Shown here piece by piece: positions 1 through 7,653 of a stretch of 23,303 nucleotides of DNA (position 1 is its first letter; each line of letters opens with the position of its first letter). The translations under genes were made by a program, and so were the position numbers. Origin of the DNA: Denitrobacterium sp024691475 (GTDB taxonomy: Bacteria > Actinomycetota > Coriobacteriia > Coriobacteriales > Eggerthellaceae); contig JAILNP010000143.1 in the NCBI GenBank assembly GCA_024691475.1, positions 1 through 23,303 on the forward strand, given 5' to 3'. The notes below the pieces were generated by a model that searched no databases, was not told the DNA's origin, and was given only the letters and a program-made list of their open reading frames with translations.

Positions 1-46
1 TACGTGTGCGAGTATCGAATACGAGAAACAGGAAAGGGGTGTGCGC

Positions 47-937
47 ATGACTACATCGGCGCCGTATGACGCGATATTCTTCGATATGGACGGCACGTAG
101 CTGCCCATGCCCGTGCGTCAGTTTCTCGATCGCTATTACGAAATCCTGGAACGCAAGCTGCGTAACGCTGGTAAGGATGCCAAGCTCTACATCCACTGCC
201 TTGATCGCGGCATGCATGCCATGAGCAGCCATTCCCCCGAGGAAACGAACGCCGATGCGTTTTGGCGCATGTTTGCCCAGGCGCACGAAGACGAGGAATG
301 CCCGCTGAACGCCCGCGAGCTGGCGGAAGCGCGCGACTTCTTCTTCGATTTCTACCAGAACGATTTCAACGAATGCGGGCGCGGCATCGTCCCCAATCCG
401 CATGCGGCCGAAGCGGTGCGCATCCTTGCGGAAAAGGGATATCCGCTGTACCTGACCACCATGCCGCTGTTCCCCCTGGAGGGCGTGCTTGCGCGTCTGC
501 GCTGGGCAAACGTCGATCCGTCCTATTTTGCGCGCATCACGCGCTTCGACAACAGCACGGCGGTAAAGCCCCAGACGGCCTACTACTACGAGAACCTGGC
601 CATCGCGGGTGCCGAGCCCGGCCGCGTGCTCATGGTGGGGAACAACACCATCGACGACCTGGCGTGCCTGGAAACGGGCATGGATGCCTACCTGGTCACC
701 GACGACCTCATCAACGACAACGGGTTCGATATTGCCACGGTTAAGCACGGCACCATGGAAGAGTTCGTCGCTTGGGTGCGTGAGCTGCCCATTTGCGAGA
801 GCAAGCGCGCATTGGAAGGCTACCCCGACCGCTCTCCGCTCGATGGCGGCATCAGCATCGCGCATGGTCGCGACGCCATGCCCCAGCCCCTGTGGGACGA
901 GAACGAACGCATGCGAATTACCACCACGGCTCGTTAG
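47..937 (+). pseudogene. HAD-superfamily hydrolase interrupted by an in-frame amber stop in motif I
   Basis: Reading from ATG 47, preceded by a good purine-rich ribosome site (AGGAAAGGGG), the protein opens with a classic HAD motif I: hydrophobic beta strand then D13-M-D15-G-T17. The next codon, 98-100, is TAG, after which the same frame continues L-P-M and stays open to 937. Later motifs are intact: motif II around the LTT of 'LYLTTMPLF', the motif III lysine in 'AVKPQT', and motif IV 'GNNTIDDL'. Family members usually have Leu where the TAG lies, so TTG to TAG would be a one-base change. Restarting at ATG 107 would give 276 residues but lose the nucleophile Asp13 and the acid/base Asp15, so that product should be inactive as a phosphatase. 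TAG also ends this gene and tgt, secDF and the 5298 gene, so general recoding of TAG is unlikely. It could be a recent pseudogene or a sequencing error. The substrate is unknown. tgt starts 33 bases downstream and may share the transcript. Confidence 0.8.
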
Positions 938-970
938 CCGTCGCAACTAACGGAAGATAGAAAGAAGACT

Positions 971-2119
971 ATGGCCCTATTTGACGTAACCATCGAGGCG
1001 CGCAGCGGCAACGCCCGCGCGCTCACGTTCGAAACGGCGCACGGAACGGTGCGCACGCCCATGTTCATGCCCGTTGGCACGCATGCCACGGTGAAGGGCA
1101 TTACCGTCGATGTGCTGCACGAGCTGAAAAGCCAGGTCGTGCTTGCAAACACGTACCATCTGTACATGCGTCCCGGCGTCGAGATCATCGAAGAGGCCGG
1201 CGGCGTGCAGAAGTTCATGAACTACGATGGCCCCATGCTCACCGACTCGGGTGGATTCCAGCTGTTCAGCCTGAATCACATGATGAAGACCGACAACGAC
1301 GGCGTGAACTTCAAGGCGCTCGATTACGACGGCAGCAAGCATCGTTGGACGCCCGAGATCAACATGGACATCCAGCAGCGCATTGGCGCCGATATCGCCA
1401 TGCAGCTCGACCAGTGCATTGGCTATCCGGCCGAAAAGCGCGACGTCGCTGCGTCCACGAAGCTCTCCTGGGAATGGGCCGAGCGTTGCCTGATGGCGCA
1501 TACGCGTCCCGATCAGGGCCTGTTCGGCATCGAGCAGGGCGGCATGCATATGGATCTGCGCCTGGAGAGCGCGAAGCGCCTGCTGGAAGCGGAAGAGCGC
1601 GCTAAGGCGGCGGGCATGCGCGGGTTTGCCGGTTTCGGCATCGGCGGCTATTCCGTGGGCGAAGACCACAAGGTCATGTTCGAAACGCTGGGCGAGGCCA
1701 CGCGCGCGCTTCCGGAAGATCGTCCGCGCTACCTCATGGGCGTGGGCAATCCCACCACGCTCGTACGCGCCGTGCGTGAGGGCGTGGACATGTTCGACTG
1801 CGTGCTTCCCACGCGTACGGGCCGCATGGGCACGGCGTTTTCTAGCCAAGGCCGCATGAACCTGCGCAACGCCAAGTACGCGCACGACTTCACGGCGCTC
1901 GATCACGAGTGCGATTGCCCCGTGTGCCGCAACTACAGTCGCGCGTACCTGCGCCACCTGGTGAAGCAGAACGAGATGCTGGGCGGCATGCTGCTTTCCG
2001 AGCATAACCTGTACTTCCTCATCCATCTTATGGAGAAGGCGCGCGAAGCCGTTTTGGCCGATGCGTACGAGGAATTCTACGAGGCGTGGATGGCCAGCGC
2101 GGGCGCGAACGACTACTAG
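971..2119 (+). CDS. tgt: tRNA-guanine(34) transglycosylase (queuosine pathway)
   Basis: This 382-residue protein is a bacterial-type Tgt, which swaps guanine 34 in the anticodon of GUN tRNAs for preQ1 (or a salvaged queuine-type base). Family motifs are in order: catalytic Asp92 in 'LTDSGGFQLFSL', 'GIEQGG' in place of the usual GIVQGG, 'YLMGVGNP', the nucleophile box 'DMFDCVLPTRTGRMG' starting near residue 273, and a zinc site C314-x-C316-x2-C319-x25-H345. The length is usual for the family. The start ATG follows a weak AAGAAG ribosome site. The tail of the box reads GRMG where most relatives have RNG, a minor variation. No other queuosine synthesis gene is in the window. The 33-base gap to the broken HAD gene suggests co-transcription. 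A hairpin lies 40 bases after the stop. Confidence 0.96.
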   Translation: MALFDVTIEARSGNARALTFETAHGTVRTPMFMPVGTHATVKGITVDVLHELKSQVVLANTYHLYMRPGVEIIEEAGGVQKFMNYDGPMLTDSGGFQLFSLNHMMKTDNDGVNFKALDYDGSKHRWTPEINMDIQQRIGADIAMQLDQCIGYPAEKRDVAASTKLSWEWAERCLMAHTRPDQGLFGIEQGGMHMDLRLESAKRLLEAEERAKAAGMRGFAGFGIGGYSVGEDHKVMFETLGEATRALPEDRPRYLMGVGNPTTLVRAVREGVDMFDCVLPTRTGRMGTAFSSQGRMNLRNAKYAHDFTALDHECDCPVCRNYSRAYLRHLVKQNEMLGGMLLSEHNLYFLIHLMEKAREAVLADAYEEFYEAWMASAGANDY

Positions 2120-2158
2120 GACCGCTCCGCAGCGCGTGGGCAAACATAATTGCTACTT

Positions 2159-2183
2159 CGATGGGCTCCAATGGGGCCCATCG
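2159..2183 (+). terminator. hairpin after tgt, possible terminator
   Basis: An 8-bp perfect stem, CGATGGGC at 2159-2166 and GCCCATCG at 2176-2183, with a 9-base loop, 40 bases after the tgt stop. There is no clear T run directly after the stem, so it is only a possible intrinsic terminator. Confidence 0.45.
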
Positions 2184-2195
2184 CGCGTTATGCGG

Positions 2196-2224
2196 TTGGA
2201 GCGTTCTTCTTGTTGTGACATAAT
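2196..2224 (+). promoter_or_regulatory. candidate promoter for secDF
   Basis: TTGGAG at 2196-2201 and CATAAT at 2219-2224 are separated by exactly 17 bases, a good sigma-70-like arrangement. It lies after the tgt hairpin and 74 bases ahead of the secDF start codon, leaving a leader of about 65-70 bases. No experimental support is available here. Confidence 0.5.
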
Positions 2225-2230
2225 GCAATG

Positions 2231-2256
2231 TTAACCGCGGTTTTGTGTGCGGTTAA
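2231..2256 (+). repeat. perfect 8-bp inverted repeat in the secDF leader
   Basis: TTAACCGC at 2231-2238 and GCGGTTAA at 2249-2256 are perfect inverted arms with a 10-base centre. The element starts about at the predicted transcription start, so it could be an operator or a 5' leader hairpin. There is no T run after it to suggest an attenuator. Confidence 0.55.
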
Positions 2257-2298
2257 ACGGGGCAAGGGGCCCCGAATACGGGAAACAAAGGGAATCTA

Positions 2299-5097
2299 AT
2301 GGCAGAATCTAATACCAAGAAGCGCAAGCATGTAAGCGGCAACAACCGCCGCAACGTCTGGCTGCTCATCTTGCTCACCCTCCTCGTGGTGGGCTCGGTG
2401 TTCATGTTCATGCCGCCGCAGGAAAAGATCAACCAGGGCCTGGATATCCAGGGTGGTCTTTCCGTGGTGCTTACCGCAAACAGCACCGATGGCGACAGCG
2501 TGAGCCAGGAAGACATGGAAATCAGTCGCGACATCATCGAGTCGCGCGTTAACGCCTTGGGCGCTTCGGAAGCCACCGTTCAGATTCAGGGCAATAACCA
2601 GATTCTGGTTCAGATTCCTGGCATCTCCGATACTCAGGAAGCGCTCGATACCATCGGGCGTACCGGTAACCTGGAATTTGCGCGCCTCGACTCGTTCACC
2701 GATGCGGACGTGCAGCAGAAGATTGATTCTGGCAACCTGACCACGTCAACCACCGTTACCGACGACTACGGCAATACGCTTCCCTCGGAAGGCGGCTCCC
2801 AGCTTACCGTTGAAGAGGGCACGTATACTCCCATCGTAACGGGCGCGAACATCCAGAGCGTCACTATCGACAAGCAGAGCGAGGGTAGCCCGTACTACGC
2901 GGTCAACATTTCGCTCGACGCCGAAGGCACCCAGGCATTTGCCGAGGCCAGCGCCGACCTGGTCGACGACCACGGCAAGATCGTCATCATTCTCGACGGC
3001 GTGGTGAACTCCGCTCCCGCCGTGCAGTCCGAAATCACCACGGGCCAGGTGTCCATCACCGGCAACTACTCGCAAGACGAGGCCAAGGCGCTGAAGACAG
3101 TGCTCGAAAGTGGTTCGCTGCCCGTGAGCTTCACCTACGCGCAAAGCCAGACGGTAGGCCCCACGCTCGGTCAGGACGCCCTGGCATCTGGCGTGCTCGT
3201 GGCTCTGGCTGGCATCCTGCTGGTTATGCTCTACCTGCTGTTCTTCTATCGTGGCCTGGGCATGATCACCGCCGCCGCCATCGCGGTGTTCTCGGTGCTG
3301 TATCTGGGCCTGCTTGCCACGCTTTCGCATTTCGGTCTGTTTAGCCTGTCCCTTTCCGGCGTTGCCGGCATCGTTCTTACCATTGGTATGGCGGCCGACT
3401 CGTCCATTCTTACCTTGGAGCGCTTCAGGGAAGAGATTCGCTTCGGCCGCAGCGTGCGCGCGGCGTCCATCACGGGCGTTCGTCACGGCATCCTGACCTC
3501 CATCGACGCCGATCTGGTGTCGTTGGTTACGGCTCTGTCGCTGTTCTTCCTGGCTTCCAGTGGCGTCAAGGGCTTCGGCCTCACGCTGGCGCTGGGCATT
3601 ATGTGCGACATCGTGATGATGCTCGTCTTCAAGGCCCCGCTCATTCGCCTGCTTGCCCCGCGTGCCATCGCGAAGCATCCGGGTTTCTGGGGCGTGAGCG
3701 ATTGCCAGGCTGCCGCTGGCGTGTACAAGGAGCTTTCGGAAGCCGAAGGCGAAACGGTTGAGACTGCCGTTTCCCTCGAGGCCATCAACTCTGCCGACAA
3801 CGAGACCTACGCGACCCGCAAGGGCGGCGAGCGCGGCACGGCTGCTGCGCAGGCCGCTTCCAAGGTGAAGGGTCGCTTCATCAAGCACGACATCAACTTC
3901 CTGGGCTACCGCAAGGTGTTCCTCACCGTTGCCGCCGTCGTCATGGTGCTTAGCGCCGTGATCATTGGCGTGCGCGGCCTGAACCTGGGCATCGAGTTCA
4001 TCGGTGGTACGAGCATCACGTTCACCGACACGGGCAGCGTGACCACCGACCAGATGCGCAGTGCGTTTGCCGACGCGGGCGAACCCGATGCCGTCATCCA
4101 GACCACCACGAACAACGGCGAGGCTGGCTTCATCGTGCGCACCACGAATGCCGACGCCGCGGAATCGGCCGGCGAGGCCATGACGGTTGCCAACAGCCTG
4201 GGCCTTTCTTCCAATAACTTCCAGGTGAGCACTATCGGTCCCGACTGGGGCACGAGCGTCATCCAGGCCATGTTCATTGCCCTCATCGTGTCGTTCATCC
4301 TGATCATCGTCTACATTGCGCTGCGCTTCCGCCAGTACAAGATGGGCGTTACCGCCATTGTGGCCCTGGTGCACGACATCTTGCTCGTCGTGGGCATCTA
4401 CGCCCTGGTTGGACGCGAGATTAACCCCAACGTGGTTGCCGCACTGCTTACCATTCTGGGTTACTCGCTCTACGACACGGTGGTCGTGTTCCACCGCATT
4501 AGCGACAACATGGAGCATTCGGAAGTGCCTTGCACGTTCATGACCATGGCAAATCACTCTATGAACCAGGTGTTCATCCGCTCCATCAACACCACGCTCA
4601 CGTCGATCATCCCGGTATTCGCCATGCTGCTGTTCGGTAGTGAAACGCTGCAGGACTTCGCATTCGCCATGGTGATTGGCCTGCTCGCCGGTGCGTATTC
4701 GTCCATCGCCATCGCCTGCCCGCTGTTCGCCATTTGGAAGTCTCGCGAGGAAAAGAACGTGAACCTCACGAAGAAGTACGGCAACGAGGTCGGTCGCTTC
4801 GCAACGTCGCGCGGCTCGCTTACCTATGCTGCTCCCGAACAGGAAGCGGAAGCGGCGAAGCCCGCTGTGGCCGTAGCCGAAAAGGAAGCTGCCGCTCAGC
4901 CGAAGCAGCAGGAGCAGGCCGAGCAGAAGTCCGCAGCCCAGATTGCCAAGGAAAAGCGTGCGGCTGCGCGTAAGCAGGCTAAGAAAAAGAAGACGCATGA
5001 GGCCGCTCAGCCCGAGATTCGCATCGTCGATCGCGAGAAGTTCGAAGAGGCGTCCGAGGAGGCTGCGAAGCACACGTCGGAAGGCGCCGAAGAGTAG
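2299..5097 (+). CDS. secDF: SecD-SecF fusion, protein export membrane protein
   Basis: At 932 residues, this is SecD and SecF fused in one chain. It uses the proton gradient to help release proteins from the SecYEG channel. The SecD half has TM1 (about residues 15-35), the 'GLDIQGG' motif, a periplasm-side P1 domain (to about 290), then five TM segments (295-460). The SecF half starts with a TM near 535, 'GLNLGIEFIGG', and further TM segments ending near 814. Residues matching the known proton relay are present: Asp367 ('GMAADSS', usually GMAVDAN), Asp726 ('YSLYDT', usually YSIND) and Arg761. A charged Ala/Glu/Lys/Gln-rich tail of about 118 residues (815-932) extends into the cytoplasm, and a long linker of about 75 residues joins the halves. 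The start ATG has AAAGGGAA upstream. It has its own predicted promoter and a strong terminator. YajC is not in the window. Confidence 0.95.
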   Translation: MAESNTKKRKHVSGNNRRNVWLLILLTLLVVGSVFMFMPPQEKINQGLDIQGGLSVVLTANSTDGDSVSQEDMEISRDIIESRVNALGASEATVQIQGNNQILVQIPGISDTQEALDTIGRTGNLEFARLDSFTDADVQQKIDSGNLTTSTTVTDDYGNTLPSEGGSQLTVEEGTYTPIVTGANIQSVTIDKQSEGSPYYAVNISLDAEGTQAFAEASADLVDDHGKIVIILDGVVNSAPAVQSEITTGQVSITGNYSQDEAKALKTVLESGSLPVSFTYAQSQTVGPTLGQDALASGVLVALAGILLVMLYLLFFYRGLGMITAAAIAVFSVLYLGLLATLSHFGLFSLSLSGVAGIVLTIGMAADSSILTLERFREEIRFGRSVRAASITGVRHGILTSIDADLVSLVTALSLFFLASSGVKGFGLTLALGIMCDIVMMLVFKAPLIRLLAPRAIAKHPGFWGVSDCQAAAGVYKELSEAEGETVETAVSLEAINSADNETYATRKGGERGTAAAQAASKVKGRFIKHDINFLGYRKVFLTVAAVVMVLSAVIIGVRGLNLGIEFIGGTSITFTDTGSVTTDQMRSAFADAGEPDAVIQTTTNNGEAGFIVRTTNADAAESAGEAMTVANSLGLSSNNFQVSTIGPDWGTSVIQAMFIALIVSFILIIVYIALRFRQYKMGVTAIVALVHDILLVVGIYALVGREINPNVVAALLTILGYSLYDTVVVFHRISDNMEHSEVPCTFMTMANHSMNQVFIRSINTTLTSIIPVFAMLLFGSETLQDFAFAMVIGLLAGAYSSIAIACPLFAIWKSREEKNVNLTKKYGNEVGRFATSRGSLTYAAPEQEAEAAKPAVAVAEKEAAAQPKQQEQAEQKSAAQIAKEKRAAARKQAKKKKTHEAAQPEIRIVDREKFEEASEEAAKHTSEGAEE

Positions 5098-5120
5098 TCG
5101 CTCTTTACGTGGGTCTCTTG

Positions 5121-5152
5121 AACCGGGCTGGGGTGTACCTGGCCCGGTTTTT
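5121..5152 (+). terminator. intrinsic terminator of secDF
   Basis: AACCGGGC at 5121-5128 pairs perfectly with GCCCGGTT at 5142-5149, and the descending arm runs into TTTTT. It lies 24 bases after the secDF stop, a textbook Rho-independent terminator. Confidence 0.9.
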
Positions 5153-5297
5153 CATGCCCGCATTACGGGGCCGCAACGGAATTCTTCCTTTGCTGTGGTG
5201 CCGCTGCGTGCGCGAGCCGTAGGGGGCTGACAAGGCGCTACTATGGTAGCTGCAATTACGAATACGACCGCGCTATGGCGCGTGAAAGGATAGGGTT

Positions 5298-5618
5298 ATG
5301 AGGACTGGAAGCGCACCGAATTTTGCCCCGCCCGAGCAGGAGGGTATGGTCTTTACGTTCGAGGACGAGAAGGGCGAGCAGGTTAACCTGGAGTTCCTGG
5401 GCCTCATCCTCATGAACGAGGCTCGTTATGGCTTCTTCTTCCCCGTTACGGAAGACGAGCCCGCGCTGTCTTCGGGCGAGATTCTGGTTATGGAAGTCAC
5501 CGAACTCGACGAAGAGGGTCAGCCCCTGGCATTCGAGCTCGTCACCGAGGAGGATACGGCCATCGCCGCCTACAACGAGTTCAAGATTGCCGCGAAGGAC
5601 CTGTACGACTTCGAATAG
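5298..5618 (+). CDS. DUF1292-like small acidic protein
   Basis: A 106-residue, strongly acidic protein without signal peptide or membrane segment. Its pattern resembles DUF1292 (YrzB-like) proteins: a strand 'MVFTFEDEKGEQVNLEFLG', a central hydrophobic/aromatic strand 'RYGFFFPVTEDE', then 'EILVMEVTELDEEG' and a terminal helix 'EDTAIAAYNEFKIAAKDL'. No function is established for that family. The start ATG is preceded by AAAGGA at a suitable distance. The gene stands alone between the secDF terminator and a convergent flavoprotein gene, so it is probably monocistronic. It is clearly protein coding by codon use, but the family assignment rests on pattern only. Confidence 0.75.
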   Translation: MRTGSAPNFAPPEQEGMVFTFEDEKGEQVNLEFLGLILMNEARYGFFFPVTEDEPALSSGEILVMEVTELDEEGQPLAFELVTEEDTAIAAYNEFKIAAKDLYDFE

Positions 5619-5636
5619 CCGAATAGGGCATAAAGC

Positions 5637-5702
5637 GGGCCCGATGTGCGGCCTCGGTTGGCACATGCCAAGTTCCGGGGTGCGTATCGGGCCCTTGTTC
5701 GT
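5637..5702. terminator. long-arm hairpin between convergent genes
   Basis: GGGCCCGAT at 5637-5645 pairs perfectly with ATCGGGCCC at 5686-5694, followed on the + strand by TTGTTCGTTTC. The loop of about 40 bases contains smaller complementary stretches. It sits between the ends of the DUF1292-like gene and the convergent flavoprotein, so it may end transcription for the + strand gene and perhaps both. Confidence 0.6.
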
Positions 5703-5745
5703 TTCGCGAGCCTGAGCGGGCGGGGAGGGGTGCCCGGTGGGAGAG

Positions 5746-7524
5746 TTATTCCTGGTTCGCGATGAACTTGCCGGTTAGGTATCCAAAGGTCAGGCAGTTG
5801 GCGCCGTAGTTTGCGCCCTCCACCATGAACGAGTAGTTGCCAGCAAACATGTCGCCCACCATGGTGCCCACGTTGTACAGGCCCTCGATCACGTTGTCGT
5901 CATCGTCGAGCACGCGCAGGTTCGCGTCGGTGTTCAGGCCACCCAGAACCGTGAGGAACACCAGCACGCCGGCGGAGGACTGGCCGTAGAACGGGCCCTT
6001 CTCGAGCGGATGCATGTGCTCGGCTTCCTTGTAGTAGTCGGTGTCGGCGCCTGCCGCGCACAGCTCGTTGTAGCGTTTTACCGTGTCCATGGTGCTGGCG
6101 GGAAGGCCCAGCTTGCTGATGAGCTCTTCCATCGTGTCAGCCTTGACCGTGGCGCCCTTCTTCACATCGTCTTCCCAGGAGGCGATAACCGACTGGGCAA
6201 TGGATTCGGCGTCGCCGTCGAGCATGGAGTCGTTGTTCCAGCTGCCCGATACCGTTTCGCAGCGTGCGTATTCCTCGTTCCACAGGGCAAATACCGTCTT
6301 GCCGGGCTGGCCAAAGTTGTTTGCACCGCCGCACGGCGAAAGCACGTTCTCGTTCATGAAACGCTCGCCATTGCGGTTCACTTGCAGGCCAAGGAAGTTG
6401 CTGTACAGGTTACGCGGGCCGGGGCCGAAGAAGCCGCCCATGACGCAGTTGGGGAATACCTTCTGCCAGCCAGCGCCAACCCACAGGCCCATCTTGTGGC
6501 CGTCGCCCTTCAGCAGGCCGCCATACTGAAAGCCCACGTCGTAATTCGCCTTGGCCTCGTATACGCTATCCGCGATGTAGGGGGCGAAGCTGGGGGCGTA
6601 CTTGTACATCATGTCCTTGTTTGCGGAAAAGTCGCCCGTAGCCAGGACAACGGCCTTCGTGCCAGTGTACTTTGCGTAGGAGCCATCGCTCTTCTGGCAG
6701 ATGACGGCGTCTACGCGGCCGTCCGTGCCGTTGGGCTTGCCACCGCGCACGAGCTGCGTTCCTACGGTGTTGAAGTCGATGCGACCGCCCAGGTCCTCGG
6801 TGAGGTGGCGCGCAAGCTCCTTCACGAAGGCGGGCTGCATCATGCCCGTGCCCAGATCCTTGAATTCGCCAGCATCCATGCCATCGCCCAGCTCCCAGCC
6901 GATAGAGCAGGTTTCATGGTACAGGCTATCTTCGGGAAGGGGCGTTCCCAGTTCCACCTTCACCTTGTAGCCAGCCTTTTCCATGAGGTCGATGGACCAG
7001 TTCATGGCCGTTTCGGAGTTGTTGTAGTGTTTGTACCACTTGCGCTCGTCGACCTGATTGCTGGCGTAGAAGATTTCCTTCTGGAACTGGAAGGGCGTTA
7101 GCTTCGAGATGCCGGCGCGCTCCATGGCCTTGCAGTAGATGGCGTTGTTCGAGCCACCGCGGGCAACGGGTTTGGCGGAAGCCGAAACCACGATGACGTC
7201 GAGTCCTGCTTCTGCGGCGGATACGGCGGTAACGAGGCCCGACGTGCCGGCGCCCACTACGATGACGTCAGCGGAGACATTCTCCTTGATCTCGCTGTCG
7301 GCAATGGCTTCGGGCGCAATCTCGAACGCCCACTTCTGCGTTGCGCTGTCGGCGGTAAGGCCCGCGCCCGTCTCGCCACTTGCCGTTGCCGCGCCGGCAG
7401 ATGATTTTGGCTTGCCGTCGCAGCCCGTGGCGAGGGCCCCTGCGGTGAGCGCACCGCCAAGCGCCGCTGCTCCCTTGAGAAAGTCGCGCCTTCCGAAGGC
7501 GGCGTTCTGGGTGATACTTTTCAT
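5746..7524 (-). CDS. Tat-exported FAD-dependent reductase (fumarate/urocanate reductase-like flavoprotein)
   Basis: This 592-residue protein belongs to the FAD_binding_2 family that includes soluble fumarate and urocanate reductases. The N-terminus carries a twin-arginine signal ('GRRDFLKG', Arg12-Arg13), a hydrophobic stretch and a possible lipobox Cys35 ('ALATGC'), so the protein is probably exported folded and may be lipid anchored. The FAD-binding 'VIVVGAGTSGLVTAVSAAEAG' fold begins near residue 85. There is no FMN-binding or heme domain. Near the C-terminus, where fumarate reductases have the Arg-containing HGANRLGGN segment, this protein reads 'MFAGNYSFMVEGANYG', so fumarate is an unlikely substrate. 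The true electron acceptor cannot be read from the sequence. The ribosome site AGGGAGGAT before the ATG is excellent. It is divergent from a membrane LuxR regulator, its probable controller. Confidence 0.9.
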   Translation of the reverse strand: MKSITQNAAFGRRDFLKGAAALGGALTAGALATGCDGKPKSSAGAATASGETGAGLTADSATQKWAFEIAPEAIADSEIKENVSADVIVVGAGTSGLVTAVSAAEAGLDVIVVSASAKPVARGGSNNAIYCKAMERAGISKLTPFQFQKEIFYASNQVDERKWYKHYNNSETAMNWSIDLMEKAGYKVKVELGTPLPEDSLYHETCSIGWELGDGMDAGEFKDLGTGMMQPAFVKELARHLTEDLGGRIDFNTVGTQLVRGGKPNGTDGRVDAVICQKSDGSYAKYTGTKAVVLATGDFSANKDMMYKYAPSFAPYIADSVYEAKANYDVGFQYGGLLKGDGHKMGLWVGAGWQKVFPNCVMGGFFGPGPRNLYSNFLGLQVNRNGERFMNENVLSPCGGANNFGQPGKTVFALWNEEYARCETVSGSWNNDSMLDGDAESIAQSVIASWEDDVKKGATVKADTMEELISKLGLPASTMDTVKRYNELCAAGADTDYYKEAEHMHPLEKGPFYGQSSAGVLVFLTVLGGLNTDANLRVLDDDDNVIEGLYNVGTMVGDMFAGNYSFMVEGANYGANCLTFGYLTGKFIANQE

Positions 7525-7573
7525 GTAATCCTCCCTACTGTGATGAACGGAAAAGCAGGCTTACCATCCATCG

Positions 7574-7601
7574 TTTCGGGGTGCCGTCCAACACCCCGAA
7601 A
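7574..7601. promoter_or_regulatory. perfect 10-bp inverted repeat, candidate operator between reductase and LuxR regulator
   Basis: TTTCGGGGTG at 7574-7583 and CACCCCGAAA at 7592-7601 are perfect inverted arms with an 8-base spacer. It lies in the 129-base divergent gap, about 50 bases from each start codon. LuxR-type HTH proteins bind dyad sites as dimers, so this is the best operator candidate for the adjacent regulator. A weak minus-strand promoter, TTGGAC (7586-7591) with 17-base spacing to GATGGT (7563-7568), would place its -35 box inside the dyad. The weak promoter is speculative. Confidence 0.6.
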
Positions 7602-7653
7602 GCGCTAAACGCATGAGGGATTCGATTTAGCCCTTCTAGGGGGAGTGCCAAAA

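Noticed and set aside
98..100. TAG read as pyrrolysine or another recoded amino acid
   Set aside because: TAG ends several intact genes here, nothing in the window suggests pyrrolysine machinery, and HAD motif I normally has Leu at this position.
2746..5073. A 775-residue open frame antisense to secDF
   Set aside because: It is a GC-rich shadow, full of His, Gln and Arg with no recognisable domain, and the secDF frame is unmistakable.
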